This document shows positions 1 to 9,407 of a DNA stretch of 64,000 nt, piece by piece (position 1 is the first letter of the stretch; each line of letters begins with the position of its first letter). This DNA is from BOKV01 sp041987205 (lineage in GTDB: Bacteria; Pseudomonadota; Alphaproteobacteria; Rhizobiales; Rhizobiaceae): the NCBI GenBank assembly GCA_041987205.1, contig JBHIWX010000011.1, positions 1 to 64,000 on the forward strand, written 5' to 3'. A program made the position numbers and the translations under genes. The notes under the pieces were generated by a model. That model was not told the DNA's origin and searched no databases. It worked only from the letters and a program-made list of their open reading frames with translations.

Positions 1-1
1 G

Positions 2-169
2 GTTGCCGCGCACCGGCGCATGGCCGGATCAGTCATGCTGGCGGCAAAGGCCATGGATGCCGGGTGCCAGATGGTGCGCGTTCATGATGTTTTCGAAACG
101 GTGCAGGCGCTTCATGTGTGGCGGGGGCTGCGCGATGCGGCGCTGACCGATTTCAGCCAGTTGGCGTAA
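2..169 (+). CDS. folP: Dihydropteroate synthase, C-terminal end (partial)
   Basis: The frame is already open at the left edge and ends at TAA, giving about 55 residues. It contains MVRVHDVFETVQAL, the C-terminal signature of dihydropteroate synthase, where the R-x-H-D segment helps bind the pterin pyrophosphate. The enzyme joins hydroxymethyl-dihydropterin pyrophosphate and p-aminobenzoate in cytosolic folate synthesis. The start and catalytic core lie outside the window. It converges on the SDR gene that follows. The family call rests on this short motif and on typical tail length; it is fairly secure, but the rest of the protein cannot be judged. Confidence 0.85.
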   Translation, partial: VAAHRRMAGSVMLAAKAMDAGCQMVRVHDVFETVQALHVWRGLRDAALTDFSQLA

Positions 170-193
170 GTCACGCCTTTCCGAAATCCCGGT

Positions 194-961
194 TCAGAGC
201 GAAACGCCGCCGTCAGCCACGAGACAGGTGCCGGTGATCGTCGCCGCAGCATCGGACAGCAGGAAACCGATCTGCGCCGCCACTTCATCGGCCGTGGCGA
301 AGCGGCCAAGCGGCGTAGCCCCGGAAGCCATGGCGGCAAGCGCTGCCTCGCGGCTGCCATGCTCTTGCGCCATCTGGGCAAACCAATCGGCCTTGTCCCA
401 GATTGCGGTGTCGACGCCGCCGGGGGCAATGGCATTGACGCGAATCCCGTGCCCAGCCGCTTCGGCCGCCGCCACTTTGGCAAGCTGGATGGTTGCGGCC
501 TTCGATGCAGAATAGGCTGCCGTTCCGGCTGCTGCCTTGATCCCCGAAACCGATGCCGTAAGCACGATCGCCCCCCGGCGGGCCTGCTGCATCAGCCGCA
601 TGGCAGCGCGCAGCGAAAGGAACATGCCGTCAAGATTGGCCGACATTGTTTTGCGCCAGGTGGCAATGTCCAGGTCGGTTATGTTGCCGCTGGTGGCGAT
701 GCCTGCATTGAGCACCGCGTGATCGAGCCGGGCAATGTCGCGTTCCAAGAGCTTCCACAGCGCGGGATCGGCAACGTCCCCGCCATAGGGCCTTACCTTG
801 CAGGCAAGGCCAAGCGTATCGAGCGCAGGACGATCAAGGTCGATCAGCACCAGTTCGGCGATGCCGCGTGCATCGAGCCAGCGCGCCACGGCCGCGCCAA
901 TCCCCGATGCGGCCCCGGTGACAAGCGCCACCCGCCCGGAAAACTCGCCATGATCTGCCAT
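194..961 (-). CDS. SDR family NAD(P)-dependent oxidoreductase
   Basis: The product has 255 residues, a classical short-chain dehydrogenase length. An N-terminal Rossmann motif TGAASGIG follows VALV, an LNAG variant replaces the common NNAG, and the catalytic serine and YSASK tyrosine/lysine pair are present. The end reads TGTCLVADGGVSL, typical of the family. It is a soluble cytosolic oxidoreductase whose substrate cannot be deduced. It lies immediately downstream of the sigma-54-type regulator gene on the same strand (19 bp gap), so the two could be co-transcribed. The ATG at 961 is the furthest upstream start that keeps the Rossmann fold at a normal position; its ribosome-binding site is weak. 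Confidence 0.85.
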   Translation of the reverse strand: MADHGEFSGRVALVTGAASGIGAAVARWLDARGIAELVLIDLDRPALDTLGLACKVRPYGGDVADPALWKLLERDIARLDHAVLNAGIATSGNITDLDIATWRKTMSANLDGMFLSLRAAMRLMQQARRGAIVLTASVSGIKAAAGTAAYSASKAATIQLAKVAAAEAAGHGIRVNAIAPGGVDTAIWDKADWFAQMAQEHGSREAALAAMASGATPLGRFATADEVAAQIGFLLSDAAATITGTCLVADGGVSL

Positions 962-980
962 GGCTGCGATCTAGCGCCAA

Positions 981-2549
981 TCAGGCGGCGTTGTCGATGC
1001 CAAGTTCCGACAGCTTGCGGTAGAGCGTGGACCGGCCGATGCCGAGCCTTCGGGCGACCTCACTCATGCGGCCTCGATAAAAGCCGATGGCGAAGCGGAT
1101 TGTCTCTGCCTCGATCTCGTCTGCGGGGCGCACCTGCCCCTCGGCTGAAACAAGCGCAAGCTGGCCGGACGCGGTGGCGTGCTTTGCGCCATTCGCGGCG
1201 TCGCCGTTGGCGCGGGTGAGTTCGTCGTCGCCGGGCTGGATCGACGGCGCGTCGACGAAATGCGCGCCGACAGACTGCGCATGGGCAGGCGTCATGTTTC
1301 GCGCCGGTTCCGGTGGTGCAGCTTGCAGCCGCGCGGTATCCGGCGAGGGCATCTCGAAGCCGGAAATCTGGGCGGCGATCTGCGGGAACTCCTCCAGCGT
1401 CAGCGTTTCGCCTTCGGCCAGCACGACAGCGCGGAACACGGCGTTTTCAAGCTGACGAATGTTGCCCGGCCAGTCGAAGGCGCAAAGGGCGGCTTCCGCC
1501 TGTGGTGTGATGGCGCGCAGTTGCGGGCGGTTTTCCTCGGCGGCGAAGCGCGCCATGAAATGGCGCAGCAGCAAAGGGATGTCCTCGCGGCGCTGGCGCA
1601 GCGGCGGCACGGTGACCGGCAGGACGAACAGGCGGTAGTAAAGGTCCTCGCGGAAACGACCGGCCTCGACCTCGGCGGCGAGGTTGCGATTGGTCGCGGA
1701 GATCAGCCTGATGTCGACGCGGACCGGGCGGCGCGAGCCGATGGGGTCGATTTCGCCTTCCTGGATGGCGCGCAGCAATTTGACCTGGATGTCGGCCGGC
1801 AATTCACCGATTTCGTCGAGAAACAGCGTGCCGCCATCGGCTTCCTGGAACTTGCCGACATGCTTGTCGGCGGCACCGGTGAACGCGCCCTTTTCGTGGC
1901 CGAACAGGATGCTTTCGACGAGATTCTCCGGCAGCGCGCCGCAATTGACGGTGATGAAGGGTTTGGCGCGCCGGTCGGACGAGCCCTGGATGGCGCGTGC
2001 GATGAGTTCCTTGCCGACGCCCGATTCACCTTCGATCAGCACGGGGATCTGCGAGGCCGCTGCCTTTTCGCCGGTCTTGAGCACGCGGTGCATGGCGGGG
2101 CTGGCGGCGATGATGTCGGAAAAGGTCAGGCTGCCTTCGGCCGATTTGCGGATGCGCTTGAGTTCGCCCTGGAGCGCGCCGACCTTGAGTGCGTTCGACA
2201 GCGAGACCTGAAGGCGTTCGGGCGAGACCGGCTTGACGACAAAGTCGAAGGCACCGGCGCGCATCGCCTTGACCACCGTCTCGATGCCGCCCTGGGCGGT
2301 CTGGACGATGACGGGAATCGACAGGCCGCGCTCGCGCATGGCCTCGAGCACCCCGATGCCGTCGATTTCGGGCATGACGAGGTCAAGAAAGACGGCCGAA
2401 ATGCGGGGCGGTTTGGTTCCCGCCAGAAGATCGAGCGCTTCGCGTCCGCCTTCGGCGACCGCCGCTTCGTAGCCCATCCGGGTAACCTGCCCCTGAAGCA
2501 GTCGGCGCTGTACTGGATCGTCATCGACGATCAGGATCGTGTCCGGCAT
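981..2549 (-). CDS. Sigma-54-dependent response regulator (NtrC family)
   Basis: 522 residues in three domains. The receiver (about 1-120) carries the acidic cluster D9-D11, the phospho-acceptor D56 in FLDLVMP and the lysine in VVKP near 106. The AAA+ activator domain has Walker A GESGVGKE (174-181), an intact GAFTGA loop (221-226) that contacts sigma-54, and Walker B GGTLFLDE. A Fis-type helix-turn-helix ends the protein (VARRLGIGRSTLYRKL). It should activate sigma-54 promoters after phosphorylation. No histidine kinase lies beside it, so it is an orphan in this window, and its targets are unknown. An Ala/Pro-rich linker of about 70 residues separates the AAA+ and DNA-binding parts. Confidence 0.93.
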   Translation of the reverse strand: MPDTILIVDDDPVQRRLLQGQVTRMGYEAAVAEGGREALDLLAGTKPPRISAVFLDLVMPEIDGIGVLEAMRERGLSIPVIVQTAQGGIETVVKAMRAGAFDFVVKPVSPERLQVSLSNALKVGALQGELKRIRKSAEGSLTFSDIIAASPAMHRVLKTGEKAAASQIPVLIEGESGVGKELIARAIQGSSDRRAKPFITVNCGALPENLVESILFGHEKGAFTGAADKHVGKFQEADGGTLFLDEIGELPADIQVKLLRAIQEGEIDPIGSRRPVRVDIRLISATNRNLAAEVEAGRFREDLYYRLFVLPVTVPPLRQRREDIPLLLRHFMARFAAEENRPQLRAITPQAEAALCAFDWPGNIRQLENAVFRAVVLAEGETLTLEEFPQIAAQISGFEMPSPDTARLQAAPPEPARNMTPAHAQSVGAHFVDAPSIQPGDDELTRANGDAANGAKHATASGQLALVSAEGQVRPADEIEAETIRFAIGFYRGRMSEVARRLGIGRSTLYRKLSELGIDNAA

Positions 2550-2786
2550 GCCTTGTTCCCTGTCCGTCCCTGAAATATCGCCCGAACGGGCCTCGTGTCG
2601 GGCTCTTTTTTTGACGTGTTGCCAAGTTTGTGTCCCGTTTCTGGACTGTCCTAGACCATTCGCCTAAACATCGCTTTAAAACCCAGGCTGAACCGAATCT
2701 GGACGGAATCGTTACAATTTTATCGAATGGCCGTTGGCGCCGATGTCCGGCGGTGAATCTCGCGGCGTAGCCCAACAGGAAGACAT

Positions 2787-4598
2787 ATGACCCAAGCGGA
2801 GACGAAGGCGGCGGGCGATCTGCCGGAATGGAATCTCGACGATCTTTATCCGGGCATGGAATCGCAGGCCTATCGCGACGATCTCGCGAAATGTGCCGAG
2901 ACTGCGGCCGCGTTCGAGCGCCGATACAAGGGCGTTCTGGAAACCCTGCTGGTCGAGGATCCCGACGCGCTGGGCGCGGCAGTCGCCGAATACGAGGCCA
3001 TCGAGGAGCGCATGGGCCGGATCATGTCCTATGCGGGCTTGCTGCATGCCGGCGACAATGCCGACCCGGCGCGCGCGAAATTCTATGGCGACGCGCAGGA
3101 GCGGATCACGGCGGCGAGCTCGCACCTGCTGTTCTTCACGCTCGAACTGAACCGGCTCGACGACAAGGCGCTGGAGGCGGGCATGGACGCGTCGGAGGCG
3201 CTCGGCCATTACCGGCCCTGGCTCACCGATCTGCGCATGGAAAAGCCCTACCAGCTCGACGACAGGCTGGAGCAGCTCTTCCACGAGAAATCGGTGACCG
3301 GACGCAGCGCCTGGAACCGGTTGTTCGACGAGACGATGACCGGGCTGGTCTTCAATGTGGAGGGCGAGGAGAAATCGATCGAAGCCGTGCTCGATCTCCT
3401 GCAGTCCCGCGACCGCGACAAGCGCGAGGCGGCAGCGCGAGAGATCGGCCGCGTGCTCGACGGCAGCGGGCGCGTGTTTACGCTGGTCACCAACACGCTG
3501 GCCAAGGACAAGCAGATTTCCGACGACTGGCGCGGCTTTGCCGATCCGGCGGATTCGCGGCATCTGGCCAACCGGGTCGAACGCGAGGTGGTCGAGGCGC
3601 TGGTCGACGCGGTGCGGCAGTCCTTTCCACGCATCTCGCATCGCTATTACCGCATGAAGGCCGGCTGGCTCGGCCTCGACAAGATGGCCTATTGGGATCG
3701 CAACGCGCCGTTGCCGGAACTGCCGGAGCGGACGTTTTCGTGGGACGAGGCACGCTCCACCGTGCTCGACGCCTATGAGCGGTTCTCGCCTGACATGTCA
3801 CTGATCGCCGGCCGTTTCTTCGAGGATGGCTGGATCGATGCGCCGGTCCGGCCCGGCAAATCGCCGGGCGCCTTCGCGCATCCCACCGTGCCGAGCGTGC
3901 ATCCTTATGTGATGGTCAACTATCTCGGTCGGCCACGCGACGTGATGACACTCGCGCACGAGCTCGGCCACGGTGTCCACCAGGTGCTGGCGGCGGAGCA
4001 GGGCGCGCTGATGGCGCAGACCCCGCTGACCCTGGCCGAGACGGCGAGCGTGTTCGGCGAAATGCTGACCTTCAGTCGGCTTCTGGAGCGGGTCGGTAGC
4101 GTCGCGGAGCGCCGTGCGCTGCTGATCCAGAAGATCGAGGACATGATCAACACGGTGATGCGCCAGATCGCCTTCTACCTGTTCGAGCGCAAGGTGCATG
4201 ACGAGCGGCGTAATGGCGAACTGACGAAGGACAGGCTCGGCGAGATCTGGCTCGAGGTGCAGAACGAAAGCCTGGGCGAGGCCTTCACCTTCGACGACAG
4301 CTACCGGTCCTACTGGATGTATATCCCGCATTTCATCCATTCGCCGTTCTACGTTTATGCCTATGCCTTCGGCGATTGCCTTGTGAATTCCCTATTCGCG
4401 GTCTACCAGTCGGCGGAAAGCGGCTTTCAGGAGCGCTATTTCGAGATGCTCAGGGCCGGCGGCACGAAGCATCATGGCGAACTTCTGGCGCCGTTCGGCC
4501 TGGACGCGTCCGACCCGGCATTCTGGAACAAGGGTCTCGCCGTGATCGAGGGGCTGATCGACGAACTGGAAGCGATCGACGCGGGCGATCAGGCGTGA
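2787..4598 (+). CDS. pepF: M3 family oligoendopeptidase F
   Basis: 603 residues, the normal size for PepF/M3B peptidases. The zinc site HELGH is at residues 391-395 (H391, E392, H395), followed by a glutamate-containing helix (TASVFGE) that supplies the third ligand in this family. There is no signal peptide, so it is a cytosolic metallopeptidase that trims oligopeptides, for example after proteolysis or signal-peptide release. The start ATG is preceded by an AGGAAG ribosome-binding site. It is divergent from the NtrC-like gene across a 237-bp gap that must hold both promoters. The downstream lipoprotein gene starts 47 bp later and may be co-transcribed. Confidence 0.93.
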   Translation: MTQAETKAAGDLPEWNLDDLYPGMESQAYRDDLAKCAETAAAFERRYKGVLETLLVEDPDALGAAVAEYEAIEERMGRIMSYAGLLHAGDNADPARAKFYGDAQERITAASSHLLFFTLELNRLDDKALEAGMDASEALGHYRPWLTDLRMEKPYQLDDRLEQLFHEKSVTGRSAWNRLFDETMTGLVFNVEGEEKSIEAVLDLLQSRDRDKREAAAREIGRVLDGSGRVFTLVTNTLAKDKQISDDWRGFADPADSRHLANRVEREVVEALVDAVRQSFPRISHRYYRMKAGWLGLDKMAYWDRNAPLPELPERTFSWDEARSTVLDAYERFSPDMSLIAGRFFEDGWIDAPVRPGKSPGAFAHPTVPSVHPYVMVNYLGRPRDVMTLAHELGHGVHQVLAAEQGALMAQTPLTLAETASVFGEMLTFSRLLERVGSVAERRALLIQKIEDMINTVMRQIAFYLFERKVHDERRNGELTKDRLGEIWLEVQNESLGEAFTFDDSYRSYWMYIPHFIHSPFYVYAYAFGDCLVNSLFAVYQSAESGFQERYFEMLRAGGTKHHGELLAPFGLDASDPAFWNKGLAVIEGLIDELEAIDAGDQA

Positions 4599-4645
4599 AC
4601 GCGGAACGAGGCAAGAGCGAGAAGAAATAGGAGGTCGCGGTTTTC

Positions 4646-5002
4646 ATGCAAAGGAGACTGGCTAGCATAGTGGCGCTCGGGACGCTGGCGATGGTCGCCG
4701 GCTGCCAGACCGCCAGAATCGATCCGACCGCCGGCGGCGGCGGGCTGTCTGGAAGGTGGTCGCCGGACACCGGCGGTTACGCGGCCGTGTTCGACAATGG
4801 CATATTCCGAACGACTGCGAGCGATACCGGAAACGTCATCTCTCAGGGGTCCTATATCGTGCAGTCGGGCGAAACCGTCGAGCTGACCTGGACGAGCAAC
4901 ATCACCGGCCAGCCCAACAGTGCAAGATGCACGCGGCCGAGTGTAAACCTGCTCAATTGCACGGATGCCGGGGGCAAGCCCTTCACGCTGAGACGAATCT
5001 GA
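4646..5002 (+). CDS. omp10: Omp10-type outer membrane lipoprotein
   Basis: 118 residues beginning with a lipoprotein signal peptide; the lipobox is VAGC with the lipidated cysteine near residue 20. The mature part matches the Brucella Omp10 pattern as I know it: a short beta-rich domain with GRWSPDTGGYAAVFDNGIF, a later SYIV, two conserved cysteines (SARC and LLNC) and a short basic end. Omp10 is a surface lipoprotein of Brucella and relatives with a protease-inhibitor-like fold; its precise task is unclear. The ribosome-binding site GGAGG stands about 11 nt before the ATG. This assignment is one of the better taxonomic hints in the window. Confidence 0.85.
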   Translation: MQRRLASIVALGTLAMVAGCQTARIDPTAGGGGLSGRWSPDTGGYAAVFDNGIFRTTASDTGNVISQGSYIVQSGETVELTWTSNITGQPNSARCTRPSVNLLNCTDAGGKPFTLRRI

Positions 5003-5087
5003 CGCCCGCGACCTTGCGGACAGTTGCCGGGCGCGCCGCCTTTGTGTATCTCCACCTGCAAAACGTCCACGTGGTTGGGAGACGGGC

Positions 5088-5306
5088 ATGGCAAAAGCTG
5101 CCAATAACGAAGCCGAGGTGCCGGCAATGGATTATGCCGAGCACGAGCGCACCTATGAGAATTTCCTCTGGATGACCAAGTGGGGCGTCATCCTCGTCGT
5201 CGACATCATGATCGCGCTGGCGGCCTCGACGGTTGGCGGCATGGGCCTGGCCGGTTTCTTCCTGGTCCTGATCGTTCTTGCCGTGATCAGCTTCTTCCTG
5301 TTCTAA
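5088..5306 (+). CDS. aa3-type cytochrome c oxidase subunit IV
   Basis: 72 residues: a short polar N-terminus containing MDYAEHERTYENFL, then two hydrophobic segments, the second running to the C-terminus. The DYxEHxxTYxxF motif is characteristic of the small bacterial aa3 oxidase subunit IV family (PF07835), which packs against subunit I in alphaproteobacteria. It lies in the inner membrane. None of the other oxidase subunits is in this window, but the next genes encode transhydrogenase, another inner-membrane bioenergetic enzyme. A GGGAG ribosome-binding site precedes the ATG. Confidence 0.85.
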   Translation: MAKAANNEAEVPAMDYAEHERTYENFLWMTKWGVILVVDIMIALAASTVGGMGLAGFFLVLIVLAVISFFLF

Positions 5307-5457
5307 GTCCGGGCTGAACCCGTCCGGACCTGCTGTCCGCGCGGCGGGCGGGACCAGCCGCGATGTTGTCCATCAAGTGGCGGGATGCGATCCTGCCGCT
5401 TGTCCTGAACGCCCTTCGCGTGCGCCGTGCGTGACAGCCCCAATTGGGAGGTAATTG

Positions 5458-6663
5458 ATGAAACTTTTCGTGCCGAGGGAGAGCGATCCGGTCGAGACAC
5501 GCGTCGCGGCTTCGCCGGAGACCGCCAAGAAGCTTGCCGCTCTCGGTTTCGAGGTGACGGTCGAGGCTGGCGCCGGTGCCGGTTCGCGCATTCCCGACGA
5601 TGCCTATGCTGCCGCCGGCGCGACGATCGGCGCGGCCAAGGATGCGGGCGAGGCGGATGTCGTGCTGCGCGTCAGGCGGCCTTCGCCCGAAGAGGCGAAA
5701 GCCTGCAAGAAGGATGCGCTGGTCCTCGCCATGATGGACCCGCACGGCCACGGGGACGAGGTCGACGCGATGGCGAAAGCCGGCGTTTCGGCGTTCGCCA
5801 TGGAGTTCATGCCGCGCATCACGCGCGCGCAGGTGATGGACGTGCTGTCGAGCCAGGCGAACCTCGCCGGCTATCAGGCGGTGATCGAGGCGGCTTCCGT
5901 CTTCGACCGGGCGCTGCCGATGATGATGACGGCGGCGGGCACCGTTCCCGCGGCGCGCGTCTTCGTCATGGGTGCTGGCGTTGCCGGGCTTCAGGCCATC
6001 GCGACCGCGCGCCGTCTGGGCGCCGTCGTGACCGCGACGGACGTGCGCGCGGCGGCCGGCGAACAGGTAGAATCGCTCGGCGCGAAATTCATCATGACCG
6101 AAGCGCTGAAGGATGCCTCCGGCACGGGCGGCTATGCCCGCGAGCTGACGGCTGACGAACAGAAGGCGCAGGCGGAACTCGTCGCCGGCCACATCGCCAA
6201 GCAGGACATCGTGATCACCACGGCGCTGATCCCGGGCCGGCCCGCGCCGCGCCTGGTGTCTAAGGAAATGCTTGCCTCGATGGCGCCGGGTTCGGTGGTC
6301 GTCGATCTGGCGGTGGAACGCGGCGGCAATGTCGAGGGCGCCAAGCCCGGCGAGATCGCCCGTGTCGGCGATGTCTCCATCGTCGGTCACCTCAACATGG
6401 CCGGTCGCATCGCGGCGACGGCTTCGCTGCTCTACGCACGCAATTTGCTCTCCTTCCTCGAGACGATGATCGACAAGGAAGCCAATGACGGCAAGGGCGC
6501 GCTGGCGGTCAACTGGGACGACGAACTGGTCAAGGCGACGCTGCTGACACGCGGCGGCGCGGTGGTTCACCCGGCGCTGGGCGGCGAAGCCCCCAAGGCG
6601 GCGGAGCCGGCGAAAGCGGATCCGGAAGCCGATACCGGCAAAGGTGAAGGAGAGGCAGAATGA
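5458..6663 (+). CDS. pntAA: NAD(P) transhydrogenase, alpha subunit part 1 (NAD-binding dI)
   Basis: 401 residues covering the soluble NAD(H)-binding domain I of proton-translocating transhydrogenase. Visible are the N-terminal alanine-dehydrogenase-like part (RVAASPETAKKL), the nucleotide-binding glycine motif VMGAGVAGLQAI, the RQD-type loop region and LAVERGGNVEG. The alpha subunit is split into two genes, as in Rhodospirillum rubrum. I chose the ATG at 5458; a TTG lies directly before it in frame, and GGGAGG sits 7-8 nt upstream of the ATG. The next gene overlaps it by 4 bp (ATGA), which implies translational coupling. Confidence 0.95.
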   Translation: MKLFVPRESDPVETRVAASPETAKKLAALGFEVTVEAGAGAGSRIPDDAYAAAGATIGAAKDAGEADVVLRVRRPSPEEAKACKKDALVLAMMDPHGHGDEVDAMAKAGVSAFAMEFMPRITRAQVMDVLSSQANLAGYQAVIEAASVFDRALPMMMTAAGTVPAARVFVMGAGVAGLQAIATARRLGAVVTATDVRAAAGEQVESLGAKFIMTEALKDASGTGGYARELTADEQKAQAELVAGHIAKQDIVITTALIPGRPAPRLVSKEMLASMAPGSVVVDLAVERGGNVEGAKPGEIARVGDVSIVGHLNMAGRIAATASLLYARNLLSFLETMIDKEANDGKGALAVNWDDELVKATLLTRGGAVVHPALGGEAPKAAEPAKADPEADTGKGEGEAE

Positions 6664-7136
6664 ACGAGTCTGTGGAAACTGCCGTCCGCGGCGCCGAGAT
6701 CTGGGCGGAAAAGGCGAAGGCCTTCGCCGAGCAGGCGCAGGTCGCCGCGCAGACCGCCGAGACCTGGGCCAATGAAGCCGCGCGCGCAGCGCAAGGCGAT
6801 GCCGCGGGTGTCGCCGGTGCGGTGGCGCATGGCGCCAGCGGCGGTGCGATCGATCCGTTCGTCTTCCAGTTTGCAATCTTCGTGCTGGCGATCTTCGTCG
6901 GCTATTACGTCGTCTGGTCGGTAACGCCGGCGCTGCACACGCCGCTGATGAGCGTGACCAACGCGATCTCGTCGGTCATCGTGGTCGGCGCGCTGCTGGC
7001 CGTCGGCATGTCGGCTGCAGGCTTCGCGGCCACCGTGTTCGGCTTCCTGGCTTTGACGCTCGCGGCGGTCAACATCTTCGGCGGCTTCCTCGTCACGCAG
7101 CGCATGCTGGCGATGTACAAGAAAAAACAGCGCTAG
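6660..7136 (+). CDS. pntAB: NAD(P) transhydrogenase, alpha subunit part 2
   Basis: 158 residues. The first 65 or so form an Ala/Glu-rich amphipathic region (AEKAKAFAEQAQVAAQ) longer than in the minimal family member. It is followed by IDPFVFQFAIFVLAIFVGYYVVW and three to four membrane spans, the alpha part of the dII proton channel. It overlaps pntAA by 4 bp and is followed 15 bp later by pntB, so the three genes form a tight operon. The Ala-rich N-terminal extension could serve as a linker to PntAA; this is inference. Confidence 0.93.
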   Translation: MNESVETAVRGAEIWAEKAKAFAEQAQVAAQTAETWANEAARAAQGDAAGVAGAVAHGASGGAIDPFVFQFAIFVLAIFVGYYVVWSVTPALHTPLMSVTNAISSVIVVGALLAVGMSAAGFAATVFGFLALTLAAVNIFGGFLVTQRMLAMYKKKQR

Positions 7137-7151
7137 GGGCGGGCGAGACAC

Positions 7152-8546
7152 ATGCACAACATTACCGCACTGCTCTATCTGGCTTCCGGCGTCCTGTTCA
7201 TCATGGCGCTGCGCGGCCTGTCGCATCCAGAAACCTCGCGCCGGGGCAATTTTCTCGGCATGGCGGGCATGGCGATCGCCATCCTGACGACGCTGTTCCT
7301 GGCCACCCCCACCTTTGGGCGCTGGGTACTGATCGTGGCCGGTCTTGCCATCGGCGGCGGCTTCGGCGCCATCGTGGCGCGCCGCATCGCGATGACCGCG
7401 ATGCCGCAGCTCGTTGCCGCCTTCCACTCGCTGGTCGGCCTGTCCGCCGTGCTGGTCGCGGCGGCCGCGCTCAACGCGCCTTCCTCCTTCGGCATCGGCG
7501 AGGCAGGTCATATCCATGGCGCGAGCCTGGTCGAGATGTCGCTCGGCGTCGCCATCGGCGCGATCACATTCTCGGGCTCGATCATCGCCTTCCTGAAGCT
7601 CGACGGACGCATGTCCGGCAAGCCGATCATGCTGCCGGCGCGTCACCTCATCAACATCGTGTTGGCGGTGGCGCTGGTCATCCTGATCACCATGTTCGTG
7701 CGCACGGAAAGCCAGTTCCTGTTCTGGGTGATCACGGTGCTGTCCTTCGTGCTCGGCATCCTGATCATCGTTCCGATCGGCGGCGCTGACATGCCCGTCG
7801 TCGTGTCGATGCTCAACTCCTATTCGGGCTGGGCTGCGGCCGGCATCGGCTTCACCCTGTCGAACATGGCGCTTATCATCACCGGTGCGCTGGTCGGCTC
7901 GTCAGGCGCGATCCTGTCCTACATCATGTGCAAGGGCATGAACCGCTCCTTCATCTCCGTCATTCTCGGCGGCTTCGGCGGCGAGACTGCGGCGGCCGGC
8001 GGGGCGGATGACAGCGACAAGACGGTCAAGCAGGGCTCGGCCGACGATGCCGCCTTCCTGATGAAGAACGCCTCGAAGGTCATCATCGTGCCAGGTTACG
8101 GCATGGCGGTGGCGCAGGCGCAACATGCGCTCAGGGAGATGGCCGACACGCTCAAGGAAGAGGGTGTCGAGGTCAAATACGCCATCCACCCGGTGGCGGG
8201 CCGCATGCCCGGCCACATGAACGTGCTGCTGGCGGAAGCGAACGTGCCCTATGACGAGGTCTTCGAACTGGAAGACATCAATTCGGAGTTCGCGCAGGCC
8301 GACGTCGCCTTCGTCATAGGCGCCAACGACGTGACCAATCCGGCGGCGCGCGACGATCCGTCCTCGCCGATCTACGGCATGCCGATCCTCGACGTGGACA
8401 AGGCCAAGACCTGCCTGTTCGTCAAGCGCTCGCTGGCCTCGGGCTATGCCGGCATCGACAACACGCTGTTCTACAAGCCGAACACGATGATGCTGTTCGG
8501 CGACGCCAAGAAAATGGTGGAATCGATCGTCAAGGCGATCGACTGA
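7152..8546 (+). CDS. pntB: NAD(P) transhydrogenase beta subunit
   Basis: 464 residues. The first 270 or so form eight to nine transmembrane helices of domain II, including HSLVGL with the conserved channel histidine near residue 95. The C-terminal domain III binds NADP(H): VPGYGMAVAQAQH, then IHPVAGRMPGHMNVLLAEA, GANDVTNPAAR and KRSL near the end. With PntAA/AB it couples proton entry to hydride transfer from NADH to NADP+ at the inner membrane, supplying NADPH. Length and motifs are complete, with no sign of damage. Confidence 0.95.
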   Translation: MHNITALLYLASGVLFIMALRGLSHPETSRRGNFLGMAGMAIAILTTLFLATPTFGRWVLIVAGLAIGGGFGAIVARRIAMTAMPQLVAAFHSLVGLSAVLVAAAALNAPSSFGIGEAGHIHGASLVEMSLGVAIGAITFSGSIIAFLKLDGRMSGKPIMLPARHLINIVLAVALVILITMFVRTESQFLFWVITVLSFVLGILIIVPIGGADMPVVVSMLNSYSGWAAAGIGFTLSNMALIITGALVGSSGAILSYIMCKGMNRSFISVILGGFGGETAAAGGADDSDKTVKQGSADDAAFLMKNASKVIIVPGYGMAVAQAQHALREMADTLKEEGVEVKYAIHPVAGRMPGHMNVLLAEANVPYDEVFELEDINSEFAQADVAFVIGANDVTNPAARDDPSSPIYGMPILDVDKAKTCLFVKRSLASGYAGIDNTLFYKPNTMMLFGDAKKMVESIVKAID

Positions 8547-8585
8547 CGCGTACGTCAGTCATGAGCGGGGCCGACCCGGCCCTGC

Positions 8586-9407
8586 TCAGCCCCGCGTGCG
8601 GTTCATGCCGTCGCGGGCGGGCTTGTAGCCCGAATCGAGGGCGAAAGCGCGGGCGTAGGATTTGAACGCGCGCTTGGTGTCGCCCTTCTTCTCGTAAACG
8701 AGTGCCTGGTTGGCCCATGCCTCGGCCGAGCGTTCGTCAATGCGCAGCGCGTGGTTGATGTCCTCGAGCGCGTTGTCGAGATTGCCCAGTGCCAGATAGG
8801 ACACGCCGCGACTGTTATAGGGCGCGGCGGCGTCGGGCTGCAGCGAGATCGCGGTCGAGAAATCCTCGATCGCCTGGGTGTGCTTGCCCTGCTTCTGCAA
8901 GATCAGGCCGCGCGAATGATAGGCGCGGGGATTGGTCGTGCCGATCCGGATGGCGCGCTCGAAATCGCGGAAGGCCTGCTCGTCCTTGCCGGCAAGCCGG
9001 TAGACATTGCCGCGGCCGATATAGGCCTCGTCATATTGCGAATTGATCTTCAGCGCGGCGGTGTAGTCGTTGACGGCGGCGACGGGGTCGCCCAGCGCGC
9101 GGTGCACCAGCGCGCGGTTGGCATAGGCCTTGTAAAAGCGCGGATTGAGCTCGATGGCGCGGGAAAAATCGGCCAGCGCCTCGCGGTTGCGTCCGGCGGT
9201 GCCATAGGCCGTGCCGCGCACATTGTAGGCTTCGGGCGATTTGGGATTCTTGTCGACGACGGCGGTGAGCGACGAGATGTTGGACTCGGAGCCCTGCGCC
9301 GGGTCGATCTTCACGGTATCGGTGACGGTCGCGGGCTGGCAGGCGGAAAGAGCCAATGCCAGTGCCAATGCGGCAACGATATTGCGGGATTTGCAGTCGG
9401 TCGCCAA
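8586..9407 (-). CDS. TPR-repeat lipoprotein (NlpI-like)
   Basis: 273 residues. A signal peptide ends in the lipobox LSAC (cysteine near residue 23), so the protein is probably lipid-anchored. After a short linker there are about six consecutive 34-residue tetratricopeptide repeats with the pattern A-x-x-D(F/Y)xxAIxLNP, from residue 55 to the end. TPR lipoproteins such as NlpI scaffold peptidoglycan hydrolases and proteases at the envelope; the actual partner here is unknown. It converges with pntB across 39 bp and follows rpsU on the same strand at 171 bp. Confidence 0.85.
   Translation of the reverse strand: MATDCKSRNIVAALALALALSACQPATVTDTVKIDPAQGSESNISSLTAVVDKNPKSPEAYNVRGTAYGTAGRNREALADFSRAIELNPRFYKAYANRALVHRALGDPVAAVNDYTAALKINSQYDEAYIGRGNVYRLAGKDEQAFRDFERAIRIGTTNPRAYHSRGLILQKQGKHTQAIEDFSTAISLQPDAAAPYNSRGVSYLALGNLDNALEDINHALRIDERSAEAWANQALVYEKKGDTKRAFKSYARAFALDSGYKPARDGMNRTRG

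Noticed and set aside
5287..6876. A long leftward open frame opposite pntAA
   Set aside because: Antisense to a certain gene, Arg-rich with no motif; a composition artefact.
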